DNA of 64,000 nucleotides from Adiantum capillus-veneris (Eukaryota > Streptophyta > Polypodiopsida > Polypodiales > Pteridaceae). Shown in pieces: positions 23,501-35,089 of the stretch. Made by a program: the position numbers and the translations under genes. The first letter of the stretch is position 1, and the number at the start of each line of letters is the position of its first letter. The notes beneath the pieces were generated by a model that made no database searches, had not been told where the DNA came from, and was given only the letters and a program-made list of their open reading frames with translations. Location of the stretch: assembly GCA_014529385.2 (NCBI GenBank), contig CM043953.1:62993872-63057871 (forward strand), in the 5' to 3' direction.

Positions 23501-24843
23501 AGATTCTTCTTGATCCCAGGTACATAAAGTGCATCAACAAGTGTGAAGGAACTGCCATTAGCAGTAGTGAGCACAATCTTTCCAATTCCCTGAACTGGAT
23601 AAGAGGCGTTGTTGGCACAAGTGACTGAATTCCCATGAGGGATAGACTCGAGAGAGGTAAACAATTCACGATGTGAGGTAATGTGCTTTGTAGCACCACT
23701 GTCGAAATACCACACATGTGAATCTGTAGCAACTGACAAGCATGCATCATGGACAGCAGGATTGTAAGTGCACTCTGCGCTAAAAGCCCATTCTGCATCA
23801 ACATCAGCAACACGGTCTCCTTTCACAGAAGACTCAACAATGGTTGCATTTGTAGTGGAACCAACATTTGGAGTGGAACCACCCTCTTTCTTCTTAGCCT
23901 CTTTGGTCTTCAACTTAGGACAGGACTTGATCAAGTGATCATTGGCTTTACAATAATGGCAACGCATCTTCTTTTTGCCCTTATCACCAGAATTGCCAAA
24001 CGAAGTACTGCCAGCAGAAGCATTAGGAACATAATTTTTGCCACTCGCAGCAGAACCATAAGAAGTGGCTGCATTACTGTTACCACCCTTTCTTTGAGAA
24101 GCAATAAAAGCCTGTTCAACTGCATGCTGCCTAGTCCTGTTTTTTCTGGAAAGTGACTCTTGCAACAGCAATGTGCATAATGCATCAAACTTGACAACTT
24201 CAGGATTTCCTTGGGTCATCAGTCTCCAAGTACTAGCAAAAGTCTGGTAGGAATCTGCTAAGGCATCAAGAACAGTATGCACTAGGGAACTGTCTGAAAT
24301 GACTTCACCTGCAGAAATGAGTTGCTCATTGATATCCTTGACACTAGCAAGGAAAGTGTCCATATCATCTTCCTCATGCATAATCTTCGACTCCAGCTCT
24401 TTACGCAGCAAAGCAATTTTAGCCTCATTGCGGCTTGCATAAAGACTTGCTAAAATATCCCAAGCCTGTTTTGCAGATTTTACTGAACAGATGTGAGGAA
24501 CAATGGTGCGCTTCACAGACAACGCAATCAATGCATGAGCCTGCGCATCCTTAACGTCCCAACGAGCTTGTTCTGTCGTAGGTAAAACAACTCTAACAAC
24601 TGCAATCCTTGCAGCAAGACCTGCAACATCCTCAACATCGCCTACATCCTCAGAACCAGGACAATGTTCCAGACAATGTTCCAGACAATGTTCCAGACAA
24701 TCAATGCCCTGCACAATGTTCCAGACACCTTTTGACACAAGAACATGTTGCATCATATAAGCCCACATAGGGTAGTTGTCCCCATCCAACCTGTCCTCAG
24801 CAGCAAACATCTTGAACACATCTGTGTTGTTGTTGTCAGCCAT
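20506..24843 (-). pseudogene. Copia-A gag-pol polyprotein with one in-frame stop
   Basis: One frame runs about 1,446 codons from Met 24843 (MADNNNTDVFKMFAAEDRLD) to the stop at 20506, which is full length for a copia polyprotein. The order is gag, CCHC knuckle (CHYCKANDHLIKSC), protease (YFDSGATKHIT), GAG_pre-integrase, integrase (FIDDYSRHAW, LHSDRGGEYMS, PQQNGVAERKN), RT (ALYGLKQSPRAWY, LYVDDFLITG) and RNase H (SSCEAEYRAVF, DSQSALAVARNP, TKHIEVHYHYV). The only break seen is a TAG at 23239-23241 in GAG_pre-integrase, where the older copy has CAG. The upstream Met at 24903 lies in the leader and is less likely the start. Gag carries an in-frame repeat near 24661. Confidence 0.95.
24661..24696 (-). 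repeat. 12-bp in-frame triplicate inside copia-A gag
   Basis: ACAATGTTCCAG occurs three times in tandem and once more at 24713, giving the gag repeat Leu-Glu-His-Cys. The corresponding place in the older copy (about 3480-3520) lacks it, so the expansion is specific to this copy or sublineage. Confidence 0.9.
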
Positions 24844-25188
24844 GGTAAATGCTGCACCTGATGTGAAAACTGCCCGAAAATAGGAGAAATGGAACGAGAA
24901 CAACCTGTGCTATATAGCACAAACCGTAGAAGACTATAAGGCACCTGTTATGCAGAAAACGGCACTGACAGAAATTCTGCACAAAATGACGAAATAGCCT
25001 GTGCAGTACTGCCTGTAGTGGAAATGGAGGCCGAAATGAGCCAAAATCAAAATTCTGAGCAGACCAAGCTCTTCGAGCTTACCCAAAATATTTGTCGTCC
25101 TGCGAACGCTCGCCAAAGCTCACTGAAATCGGAGAAAGTGAACAGGCGTGTGCTGGAGCAGTTGGCGACTAAGCCCGGGAGGACGTGA

Positions 25189-25203
25189 CCTGCTCTGATA
25201 CCA
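25189..25203 (-). promoter_or_regulatory. Copia-A primer binding site
   Basis: TGGTATCAGAGCAGG on the - strand, two bases after the 5' LTR; exact match to the tRNA-iMet type site over 12 bases. Confidence 0.93.
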
Positions 25204-25205
25204 AT

Positions 25206-25430
25206 TGTTGGAATTAGGGTTGCAGAGAAACACACACAGCTTGGAGAAGAAGAAGGAAGCTCAAGGCACACAATAGAGAGTGTTACTTAGTGTGCAATGG
25301 AAAGATAGATAGCCCTAGAGTGATGGGCGTATATACAATGCTCGGGGGAAAAAACCTCCTAAAGAGGGAAAAAATGCCCCGGCGGTCCTAGTGTGTTCAC
25401 ACACATCACTACCACATGTATATGGTAACA
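25206..25430 (-). repeat. Copia-A 5' LTR (225 bp)
   Basis: Identical to the 3' LTR except two substitutions and one 2-bp deletion. The TATA-like motif is intact. Confidence 0.95.
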
Positions 25431-26945
25431 ATGGATGCCTTAACTGCTTCTGCTTGGGTTGTTGTAGAGGAAGGTCCTGCTTTAGCTGTTTCAGCTTCCT
25501 TGGGTTGTTCAAAACTTGCTTCCTCCTGTTGTTCAGGCTCTCTTTCTTTTTCTACGTCGTCTTCATTGGATTTATCTGTTGGTGGAGACCTTGGACTTGG
25601 CATGAGCTGATCTTCTTGTTTTGTGGTTGGTGATGAGGCTCGTGGAGACATCTCCTTGTGGTCATGATGTGACTCACTTTGTTGAGTAGCTTCCGCTTGT
25701 CTCTGTTGCTCAACTGCTTCTTCCATTGCTTTTCTTTGAGCTTCCTTCAGCTTTAAAGCTTCAGCTTCCACATACATCCGCTCAAGTAAATCTTTGGGAT
25801 CCTCTGGTCCTTTCCTTGCTGGGTTCTTGGTTCTTGGTCCCTTTATATCTCTTGGACTCCATCTTTTGGGGTCTTCACTTGCAGCTTGGCGGCTCCTTTC
25901 GTATGTTTGCTTTTCTCTTTCAAAGCTGGTACTACTTTCTTTTTCATTGCTTCAATCCTTGCCCTTCTTTGTTCATTGTTAGAGCTTTCATTGCTATGGG
26001 CTTCATGGGAACTTTCTGTAGATTCCTCATTTGACTTGTATACTCTCTTTGTTGATCGAGTGGTCCTTGGAGAAGGTTGAGTTGACATGATCCAGGTGTT
26101 CTGATCTGGGGCTGGCGGCAAATTGTCGGCCATTCCAATTGCATGATATGCTGTTCTTGTTAGCACTTCTGGAGCGCCCATATAGGTGACCTTTCCCTCT
26201 TTCTTTGTGCCCTTCAGTGTTGTAAGCACATACTGCGCATGATCTATTTCTTGCATGGTTGTCGACTTCAATACTTGAGTGAAAGTAGTCGCAACCGCAT
26301 GGGTTTGGAGTTGTGTACCGTGGTGGTCCGTTTGAGAGGAAGTGGAAATGTTGATGGTATAGGCGAGTTGGTTCCTCCACTTGCCTTTGGATGAGATCAA
26401 AAAACGTGGCAACAACAGTATCCTTGGTAAAAGTACCTGCTATTTCTCCATCTCGTGCTCGCATAGATATACCTGTTGGCAGCTTTAGTGCCTCGGCCAC
26501 TATTTCTTTAGTGATCACCACTTCAAATTTTTGCCCTTGTTGATCAGTGATTTGGGCCGACCCATCTTCCTTGATTGAGGATAGTAATTCATACGCCTTC
26601 TGGAAATCCAGGCCGCATGGTTTTTGGTCGTAAAAATCTCTTAGCCCTAGCCTTTTTTTTTTTGGCTTCCTTGGTGTTTGGCTTTGCCGCTACATCATAC
26701 ACCTCCTTTGGTAGCATTTGCAATCCTACTTGGTGTTCTTCTTTGCTCTTGAATCTGCTAGTGAAAACAATTGTGTTGTTTTCTTCGAGCTATTCTTTAG
26801 ATAAGTAAAGTTCCTTTGCTGTCTTCACTGAGCTTGGATCTAATTGGTATGGTGGCAACTCTTGCAGCCTTTCTTTCTGGGACACCCTTTTCTTTCCCTT
26901 CTCGGCTGCTTGCATTGCTCTTGTTAAGTGAATACAGTGTCAAAG
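25431..26945 (-). pseudogene. Giant element third ORF, N-terminal part
   Basis: The likely start is Met 26915 (MQAAEKGKKRVSQKERLQEL), about 140 codons before a segment in another frame with QKAYELLSSIKEDG and VVITKEIVAEALKLPTG. Then come a low-complexity basic and Ser-rich region (STKRVYKSNEESTES) and, after another shift, an Ala/Glu/Gln-rich helix and a Pro/Glu-rich linker (25777-25431) that runs to the copia insertion. The AEALKLPTG block faintly resembles the N-terminal domain annotated in some plant transposon proteins, but I cannot confirm it. Together with 18373-20203 this gives about 1,100 codons. The shifts indicate an inactive copy. Confidence 0.6.
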
Positions 26946-27104
26946 TTAGAAAATTTTGCGAATTCCGCTCTGAAATACCCCGAGTCTGAATTGTTGGCAA
27001 ATGATGTCCATTTTGCTTCAAATTAATTTTGGAGCATACATAAATGCATAAAAACATGTAGAGATCAAAATCATGTAGTTCACTAGGCAAAAATTGCAAC
27101 AAAA

Positions 27105-27126
27105 GTAAATAATCGTGATTATTTAC
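27105..27126. repeat. 22-bp palindrome, spacer copy 1
   Basis: GTAAATAATC-GT-GATTATTTAC: perfect 10-bp arms around two bases. It lies just upstream (on the - strand) of the third ORF. Confidence 0.9.
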
Positions 27127-27397
27127 AGCTGGAGATTTTTTCCAACTTTTTGCATTTTTGAAATTATACGCTTGAAACATATGGTATTTAGGGACTCTGA
27201 GTGAAGTGTGGGCTCATTTGAGTGCACTAAGTGGAAATGGTGCCAGATTTAGGCTTTCAGACTCTAAAACAGTAGATAAAAAGAGATTTTGAGTTTTTGA
27301 GATCCAAACTTACTCAAACTTGATTAGTGGACTTGGGACATCATGTTCTTTGGTCCCATAAGGTTAAAGTCACAAATTGCGCCCATTTTGACAAAAA

Positions 27398-27419
27398 GTA
27401 AATAATCGTGATTATTAAC
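27398..27419. repeat. 22-bp palindrome, spacer copy 2
   Basis: Same motif with one pair swapped in the right arm (GATTATTAAC). Start lies 293 bp from copy 1. Confidence 0.9.
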
Positions 27420-27682
27420 TTTTTCATCAAATTGTACATTTTTTGTTGCAACTTGGTTCTAGGCATGATGTGGAGTCTGTGTGTGTGATATAGGGTGATT
27501 TGGATCAGAAAATGTGATAGTTAATTCAAAAATTGGATTGAAAAGACTTTGGTGCATTTTTTCTTACAAATTCAGAGTGTTTCTTAATCATTTTGGCTCA
27601 TACTTGACATATGGCATGTAATAGATGTATACAAGTGATAGGTGAAGTAAAGAGATCAATCCCAAGCCAAACAAGCACAAAA

Positions 27683-27704
27683 GTAAATAATCGTGATTAT
27701 TTAC
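27683..27704. repeat. 22-bp palindrome, spacer copy 3
   Basis: Perfect copy, 285 bp from copy 2. A half site (GATTATTTAC) follows at 28123-28132. Confidence 0.9.
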
Positions 27705-29203
27705 AACAGTCACTTTTTTTGCAAGAATTGACAATTTGATGACCTAAACATATTTAATACAACTAAAACAAGTTCTAAAATAAAATTGGTAAAGTTTGGT
27801 CATGTCGACATCACTTGTGCTCTTGTCGACTCTGAATCACCGATTTTTGTGACTAGATGGCCTGTAGAGTTGGTTAATCACTTTTGAAGCTATGGACTTG
27901 TCCGCTACATAGTCCTGATGCTACCCATCGAGTTTTGGCCCATTTGGAGTCAGTTTGACTTCATATGTCAAATTTGACGCTTTGTAGCCTTCAAGCTATT
28001 TTTGCTGTTTGAGAGCTTGCCTTGATTGTTTCCATGAAACCATCTAGGTACATTGAGTATAGACTCAGTCTATAAGCTGCTTCTGGAATCAGAATCCAAT
28101 TCTGGTATATGACAAAAACCTAGATTATTTACTTGGGACCCTCTCGACCCCAACCAAATGGTCATCTAATGATATGAAAATGTTCTATTATATAGGGGCA
28201 TGCTACACGTCAAGTGTCGTCCAATTCGGTTGAGTTGACAGGCCGTTATGGTCAATTTTGTGTCGTAGGACTTTGTGCACAACTGGGTTTCTAGGGTTTT
28301 TTCCTGAGCCTAGACTTGCTACCTGGACATATAGAATTGTTCATTGATAAGTTTAAAACTTACCCCTCATGTCTCGTGTGAAACGGCATTGTAAATCGAC
28401 AACTGTAGACTCCAGAAATCGCGCGCAAAGAAGGCAGAAAGCTCTCTCCTCCAAGAGTGACTAGTGGAAATGAGGTGATTTTGGGCTACCTTGGATATCT
28501 ATACTCGGACTTTCCAAACTATTTTTCCCCAAATTTCCCTGTTAGTCCTACTAGGTCGTGAAATCTATGTAGACTCAAAAATTTCTTCAATCGGATTTCG
28601 TTAGCTCATTCTGCAAGAATTTGCGAAAGTAGGCCTTGGCGGCCCAATTTAGGCTTCTCACTTTCATCTGTCAGTTCGATTGAATTTTTTTGTGCTTGTT
28701 GGCCTTGTCCTTTTGATCATCAGTGTATCTTCAATTTCTCCATCTAAGCTTATTTGCTATTTAGAATTAATCTTTGACCTGTTTATTGAAAAAATTCAAA
28801 GAAAATAATAAAATACGATAAAAAAGCAAAGTGAAAAATCAATAATTAAGAAAATCCATTGAGAAACATTGCTTTATTGTTTCTTTGGTGGATTTTTCTC
28901 TATTTTTAAGTCCCAATATCAAGAAAAATGATAAAAATAAAAAAAGAAAAATTTTGATGATTTTTTGATAGTATATGCACTATTTACACTCATTGGGGAG
29001 ATGTTATCGTCAATTAAATTTCCCTTGTTGATGATTTTGTAAGGGCATTATTACTTAGTTCCCTTCCACCCCTCCTAGATGGCGTACTCTGAGACGACTG
29101 TGTGCATGGGTTGAACAATCATGTCTATGCATAGCCTTGGTTGACGCTACCATGCTTTGAAGATCAATGCAATTCAAACCATTATCTGTGCAAGAGGTGG
29201 GTC

Positions 29204-30250
29204 TTAAGTAATTAAATCAAGGGTTTCTGTGGTTGAGGTTTCCTGTTGCTGTTTCCCAAAGAGAAAATCTTGTAGCTTGTGTGCTCTTTGCTTTATTGTA
29301 CCGTCAGGATGCTTTGGCACGCTGATTTCTTGAGCTGTCAGTATCAATGAGGATGTTTGTTGAGCTTTAACTCGCCATTGGTATCTTGGTTTTTCTTTGT
29401 TGAATTGTTGTGGTCGAGTGTTTTGAGACTTAACTCTCCATGGCTTTACAATTTGCGGAGAAGATAAGTGCTCCTTTTTCCTCCAAATCCATCTTGTGTT
29501 AGGTTCCCTACTTGAAGATGCTCTTCTTTGTGTTTTTAACTTTGGAACCTTCTTTTGTGTAGTAGATGATGTTTTGGACACCCAAATTTGAAACGACTTG
29601 TCCTTGAGTCATATTTTTTGGTACCCAGATATGCCCGACTCCTTGTAGCATTTGCCTGTCTAGAGGATGAAGAAGATTGATTGCTTCGTGGTTTCTTCTG
29701 CTGGTAACCTGTTTTCCATTCCTCTTTGCTTGCTGCAATTGGAACAATGAGTTGTCCATCTTTAGGTGATAGCTTGAGTTGATTGGTATCCCAATCTCAT
29801 ACTACCTTGTACATCCGCATCCATGAGATTCCAAGAATCATTGTTTCATTCATGTGTTCATCTGGTAAGCATACAAAATGATGAGGGCATGAACATCCAT
29901 GTACTACCACATTTAAGTTGACTATTCCCAGTGCCAGTGTTGGGTTCTTGTTGCATCCTTTAATAGCCGATATTCCTGATGTCAAAGACTGATGCGTTGC
30001 TTTCTTGTACGTGGAATAACTGACTGCATTTACTTGAGCTCCTGTATCAACCAATGCATTTGTGATATGATTGTTCAGTTGTACTCTGATGCGAAGGTCC
30101 ATTCCATTCAACCATTCATCATCTGTTGACATTGCATCCTTTTGCAATTTCCATAGTCGTTCATCTAGTTTCAGAGTGTTGATGGGAATAGGTATTTGTT
30201 GATTTTGGAGAGAAGCTTTCCTTTTGAGTACTCAAAGCTGAGCTTCCTCT
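29204..30250 (-). pseudogene. Second retropepsin-like ORF downstream of integrase
   Basis: Residues from 30147 to 29797 form an aspartic protease domain of retropepsin type: the active-site loop reads ALVDTGAQVNAVS, and the end reads MILGISWMRMY, matching the usual ILG-x-x-W/F-L-x. An open frame leads in from the integrase tail (about 30290). After a stop at 29797 the sequence continues in shifted frames as a basic, Ser/Gln-rich linker with W-x-x-K motifs (IWVPK, PWRVK, QWRVK). Retropepsins normally precede RT in gypsy elements, and the one at that place here (38651-38960) has lost its Asp. This domain may be a captured or relocated protease. The catalytic loop is intact, but the flanking ORF is broken. 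Confidence 0.75.
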
Positions 30251-30289
30251 CGTGCTTCATCAATGACCTGATGTCATTTCATCCTTCTC

Positions 30290-33200
30290 TGTTTTGCTGC
30301 ATGCATCTTTTCTAGCAGTCCATTGGTTAGTGGCAAATTGTACTTCTTTAAATGGAATCCACAAATCCAATTAACCATTGGTTCACCATTTAGAGTGGAC
30401 AACTTAACTGCTCAACTTGGGGTTACATCTTCAATGATAAATGGTCTGTTTCCCTTTTTCTTAAACTTGGTAATGTGTTGTTTAAGGGAGTAGACTAAAA
30501 CTAAGTCCCCTTTTTTGAAGATTTTTGTGCTAGATGGGAATCAAAAAACTGTTTTTGTTTTCGCTTTTGTGCAATAGATGTGAGCTACAACTGTTAGCCT
30601 TTGCTCCTTATGCTTTTCTAAATCTTCAAGCCTCTCTGAAAATTCATGTCCACTCCACTCAAGATCCTTAGCTATCCTTAGTGTTGGCAATAGAAATTCT
30701 ATCGATAGTATGGCATCAAGACCATAAACAAGGTTAAAGGGTGTAGCATTTAAAGTTTTCTTGAACAAAACTCTATAAGCCCATAGAGCGGCATGGAGAT
30801 TCATTTCCCAATCAGTCCGTCCTGAACTAACCACTTTAGTCAATACTGAGCTAAGAAATTTATTTGTGTGTTCAACTTGTCCATTTGCTTGTGGGTGATA
30901 GGGAGCCGATTTGTTATGGATGACCATAAATTCATTAAGCAGATACTCAATTATCTCATTGAGGAAATGAGTTCCCCTATCATCGACAATTTGTATTGGC
31001 AATCCATATCTTGTGAACACATTCTCATACAAGAATGCGGCTGTGGTTCTGGCATCATTCTTTTGGGTTGCTTTAGCCTCTGCCCACTTGGTCAAATAGT
31101 CCGTAGCTACAATCATATATTGAGCTTGGGTTCTATAAGCCGGTGGTTGTATTGGCCCGACAAAATCTATACCCCATTTTGCAAAAGCTCTAGCCCCCAT
31201 CATTGGTCTTAAAGACATGCTATCTACACGGGTTGGCATTTTTGCTCGTTGACATGCATCACACCTTCGAACATATTCTTTGGTATCTACAAAAAGTATT
31301 GGCCACCATATGCCTGCCATCAAGATTGCTCTTGCAGTGGTTTCACTATAAAAGTGATCTCCAGCTAATCCAGCATGTGCTTTTTCTACAATGGAAATAT
31401 ATTCATTTTCATTTGCACAAAGACGCAGATGTTGATCCTTCCCTCTTCGATACAATTGGTTTCCAATAAGAGCATAGTCTCTTGCTTTAGTCTCAATTGC
31501 TCTTTGGTGGTGTTTACTCATATCCTCAGGAAACGTTCGGCTTGATAAGTAAGCAACCAGATAGTTACTTCACTTAGGAACGAGTCATATTTGGCACAAT
31601 GTCATATGAGGTATGGGTGCTTGTTTCTCGCATTGGGGATATTTTTTACAGATGAGTGAACGTCACTCCTCATGGTTGGCCAAAATACTCCAAGTCTCAA
31701 GATCCGTTGCATAGTTTGGTCTTCCGCAACGTGAAATCCCACTATGGTAGTATGTGCTTGACTTAGGTATTGGGTTTTCTCTTTAGGATCAATACACAAA
31801 AGCAATATTTGATCCCGATTTCTTTTGTAGAGCCTTTCAGATAGTAATTGATACATAGCCGATCCCCCAATTAATTCGGTTGTAATAGGAAGTAGTATTT
31901 GTGAATCCACTTGAGCTATGCTCATCAATGAAACCATATTTTCTGACCATCGGGGTATCATTTTCATGGAGAACAAATATGCATTTGGTAGATCATCGTC
32001 TACTCCCTTTGGTGGTTCGCCTGAAATAATCCATGATAAATGATCTACTCTTTGGTGAGTGGTTCCCTTTTTCACAATTACAGTGAAATCAAATTCCAAA
32101 AGAATGATGAACCATCTCATTATTCTTCCTGCTGCATGGCTTGTTGACCAAGTACAATAAGGCTTGGTGGTCCACAAAGAACACAAATTCGTTATCTAAT
32201 AGGTAATATCTATTTTTTACGGCATAAACCATTCCTAATCCTTTTCGTTCGGTGGTTGTATAGTTTTTCTCTGCCATATTCAACTGTCTACTAGCATAAG
32301 AAATAGGAAAGTCAATTTTTTCGTCTCCTAGTTGAGCTAGTTACACCCAATGAAAAAATTGGAAGCATCTACATGTATGTGGAATATCTTATTCCAATCT
32401 AGTGCTTTCAATATTGGGCCTGAAGTGAGAGCTTGCTTAAGTTTCATGAAGGATTCTTCGCACTCATCAGTCCATTCAAAGAGTGTAATCAAGCTGTACA
32501 TGGGTTTTGCAATTATAGCATACATGTAAATGAGCTATCTGTAATATCCACAATGTCCCATGAAATCTTGAACCCCTTTGACTACTGTCGGTCTAGGCAA
32601 TTGAGCAAATAACATGAATTTTGTCCATATCAGTAGCTATTCCATTTTTAGACACTATATGTCCATGAATTTTTCCTTGTCTGCCCATAAATGTGCACTT
32701 TTCAGGATTTAAGAAAATCCTATAAAGTCTACATTTTTTGAATACCTTTTTAAGGTGTTCAAAATGATCATTCCGGATTCATGAATGTACACATAGATCA
32801 TCTATATATACTTCCAAGATATTCAAAAGATATTCCTTAAAAGCATGGCTCATCAATCTTTGAAAGGTGACAGGAACATTAATTAACCTAAAAGGCATAA
32901 CCCGATAGGCAAAAATATCCCATTCAATTGCAAAGGCAGCTTTATGTTGATCTTTGGGGTTAACCAAAAGTTGATTGTATCCCAAAAAGCCATCTAAAAA
33001 GCTGTAAGCTTCTTTTCTGGCAACTCATTCTAAAACATGCTCAGTGATTGGAAGAGGAAAGTTGCCTCTAATGGTGGCTGAATTCACTTTCTTGAGATTG
33101 ACCCACACTCTTAATTTTCCATTTTTCTTGGTTACTACCACAATTGGAGACACCCACTCTGTAGGTTCAATTTCATAAATGAATTCGGCTTCCTTTAGCT

Positions 33201-33651
33201 TTTCTATCTCTCCTTTGATCTTTATGGCAAATGTTTCATTATAAATATATCGCCTTTGTCTGCTTGGTTTCGCATCATCTCTCATAGGTATGGTATGTTG
33301 ACAGATTTCTGGATCAACACCGTTGAGATCCTTGTAAGACCAAGCAAAGATATCTCGGTATTCGTTCAGTAAGCCTAACAAAAGCTCTTCTTCTTCTTCA
33401 GTCAGGTGGTTTGCAATGTAGGCAGGTCTAGGCTCTTCTCCTGGTTTGGCTAGATCTATCTTTTTTGCGTTTTCAGGTCCTTTGTAGGACTCACCCTGTT
33501 TTCTTAGTTCCTTGACAGGTTGTTCGACTATGATCTTTCGGTCTTGGAGAGTATATTCCTTGTAATGGGATGGAATACTCATTACATCCTTACCTTCCTC
33601 CTCAGTGGTTTCCATTTCAACGGTATACATCTCCGTTAGAGTTTTCTTCAA
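30290..33651 (-). pseudogene. Giant element pol: RT, RNase H, integrase
   Basis: RT starts near 33420 (LLNEYRDIFAWSY), continues with WVSPIVVVTKKNGKLRVWV and, after a break, YNQLLVNPKDQHKAAF, YRVMPFRLINVPVTFQRL and the catalytic LEVYIDDLCVHS (about 32800). RNase H (32525-32089) keeps its acidic residues (HVDASN, TTTERKGL, FVDHQALL). Two H2C2-type zinc regions follow, at about 31830-31620 and 31440-31230. The integrase core (31200-30840) has GIDFVGP, VDDRGTHF and QANGQVEHTNK, so D, D and E are present. A C-terminal GPY/F-like part reaches about 30300. About five stops or shifts break the frame. It would have copied and inserted the element. Confidence 0.9.
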
Positions 33652-33669
33652 CTCTTGATACTTCTTTTT

Positions 33670-34440
33670 TCATTCAACTCGTGTCATGGTTGGATCCTTG
33701 TCCTGGTATTTAGGTTTTGCTTGAGTTTTCTTTCTCGTTTTTCTCAATGTTTTTGATATTTCTTGCTTTTCGTTTAAAGAATATCTACCAGTGATTTTGT
33801 CTTTGATACAATCATGTGCATCTATTTGCATCAGAAACTGTGTTCTACTAGAGACTAATGGCATAGGTTTAGGTTTCAAGTTTCTGGTGTCTCTTTTTCT
33901 TCTGTACCATTTCTGTCTTCTCGATTTCTGGTTTGGAAAGTCAAAAAACTTTTTCTCCCCTCCTTTCATGAGTAGTTTAGCTCTCACATGTTCTTTTCCC
34001 GACCCCGAATCATCTGAGGTAGCTGAATGTTCTTTTAACTCGTCTGTTGCATGGTAGTAGAGGTCTAAAAAGACTTGTTGAGCTTTCATTAAGTCCTTGG
34101 GTTTTTGAATTTTGTCTTCAATGTGAAGGGTTTAGATCATTTGTATGGGAATTATGTCATAGCTATCCTCATAACAAACTTGAGTAGGCATAGACGTATT
34201 TACACACACATCCATTGTTGCTAAAATTTGAGTCCACTCAAATGGCTCAAACGAACGCTCCGGAAAGGGTTCAGGTACATAAGCTTCATCTGTGCAATCC
34301 CTTTCTAAGATACATTCTTCTCATTTTAAGCTCCAGTTTTTTGAAGCTCCGTACATCCAAATAGGTGTGTCTTTGTTCAACCAAGATGGAAGCTTAGTTT
34401 CAGTCGAAGAGACTGAGTCAAATTCTTGTTTGGGCGTTTT
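33670..34440 (-). pseudogene. Basic linker between protease and RT of giant element
   Basis: Open frame 34089-33670 encodes a Lys/Arg-rich linker (RRQKWYRRKRDTRNLKPK), preceded by a broken acidic stretch up to the insertion at 34463. No domain is recognised; its place between protease and RT shows it is part of the pol or gag-pol spacer. Confidence 0.6.
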
Positions 34441-34954
34441 CATAACATCTCTATAAGTGTGATCTTTTTGTAAGGTCTCCACCTTTTGAGCTGCAGAGGG
34501 ATGAACTCAAGCTTTAGGAGAAAGCATTGATTAGGAAATCATGTAAAAGCACTATCTCAAAAGCAATGAAAAATGGTATTTTTGGAATCTTAAGCACAAC
34601 AAACTCCGGGCTAGAAATTTTTAGAATTGAATTCTGATAAAAACTGGCATAGATATGGCCCCTGAAAGTTTACACTGTGAATTGAGTAAATTAAATAAAA
34701 TTGTAAGGCTTTAGTAATCATTACTGCAAAAGACTTTTATCATAAAGTTCCTAGATATTTATAGATATTTCCAAAAATAATAATTAAAAGTCAACAAACT
34801 AGCAAAAAATCGATTCTGTGTATCTGGCCGGGGGCTGTGTGGGGTAACGATGAACTTTCCCTGACTAGATTTAGTAGTAGGGGACGCTTGTGGAGCTGTA
34901 GGGCTGCCTTGGGATGCAAGTTATTGCCATATTCAACCAGTGAGTGCCCAGAAA

Positions 34955-34963
34955 CCTATAAAT
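34955..34963 (+). promoter_or_regulatory. TATA-like box of the inserted LTR
   Basis: CTATAAATA, followed about 30 bases later by CTTCACAATTTTGAATAGAC. Direction agrees with the + orientation I assign from the ends; a start site is not demonstrated. Confidence 0.45.
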
Positions 34964-35089
34964 ACGACCCCTTGCTTCACAATTTTGAATAGACTCGGAG
35001 TCCTGGCAAATTCTCTCTCATCTAGAGGGATCTCTACTCAGAAATCACTAGAGAGCAAAGCTCTAGTTGATTAATCAATGGTAATTAGC

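Larger units (their letters stand above)
20204..25430 (-). mobile_element. Copia-A retrotransposon, near-intact
   Basis: A 5,227-bp Ty1/copia element with both LTRs, PBS, PPT and an almost intact polyprotein frame on the - strand. It lies inside the third ORF of the giant element. Flanks read GTGGA (20199-20203) and ATGGA (25431-25435), a probable 5-bp target duplication with one change. The two LTRs differ by two substitutions and one 2-bp indel in about 225 bp, roughly 99% identical, so insertion was recent compared with its host. Confidence 0.96.
27190..29203 (-). other. Noncoding spacer of giant element before third ORF
   Basis: About 2 kb with no credible ORF on either strand. It contains the palindrome series and an AT-rich end (28780-28980). 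The sentence-like repeats around the palindromes resemble those in the 5' leader (42800-43900). It may be a duplicated leader that drives or shapes the third ORF; that is inference. Confidence 0.6.

Noticed and set aside
18373-26945. Retroviral envelope gene
   Set aside because: No signal peptide, transmembrane anchor or fusion peptide was clearly seen; only the position fits.
27190-29203. Possible tRNA or structured ncRNA in the spacer
   Set aside because: The palindromes give only short stems and no cloverleaf or A/B boxes could be found.
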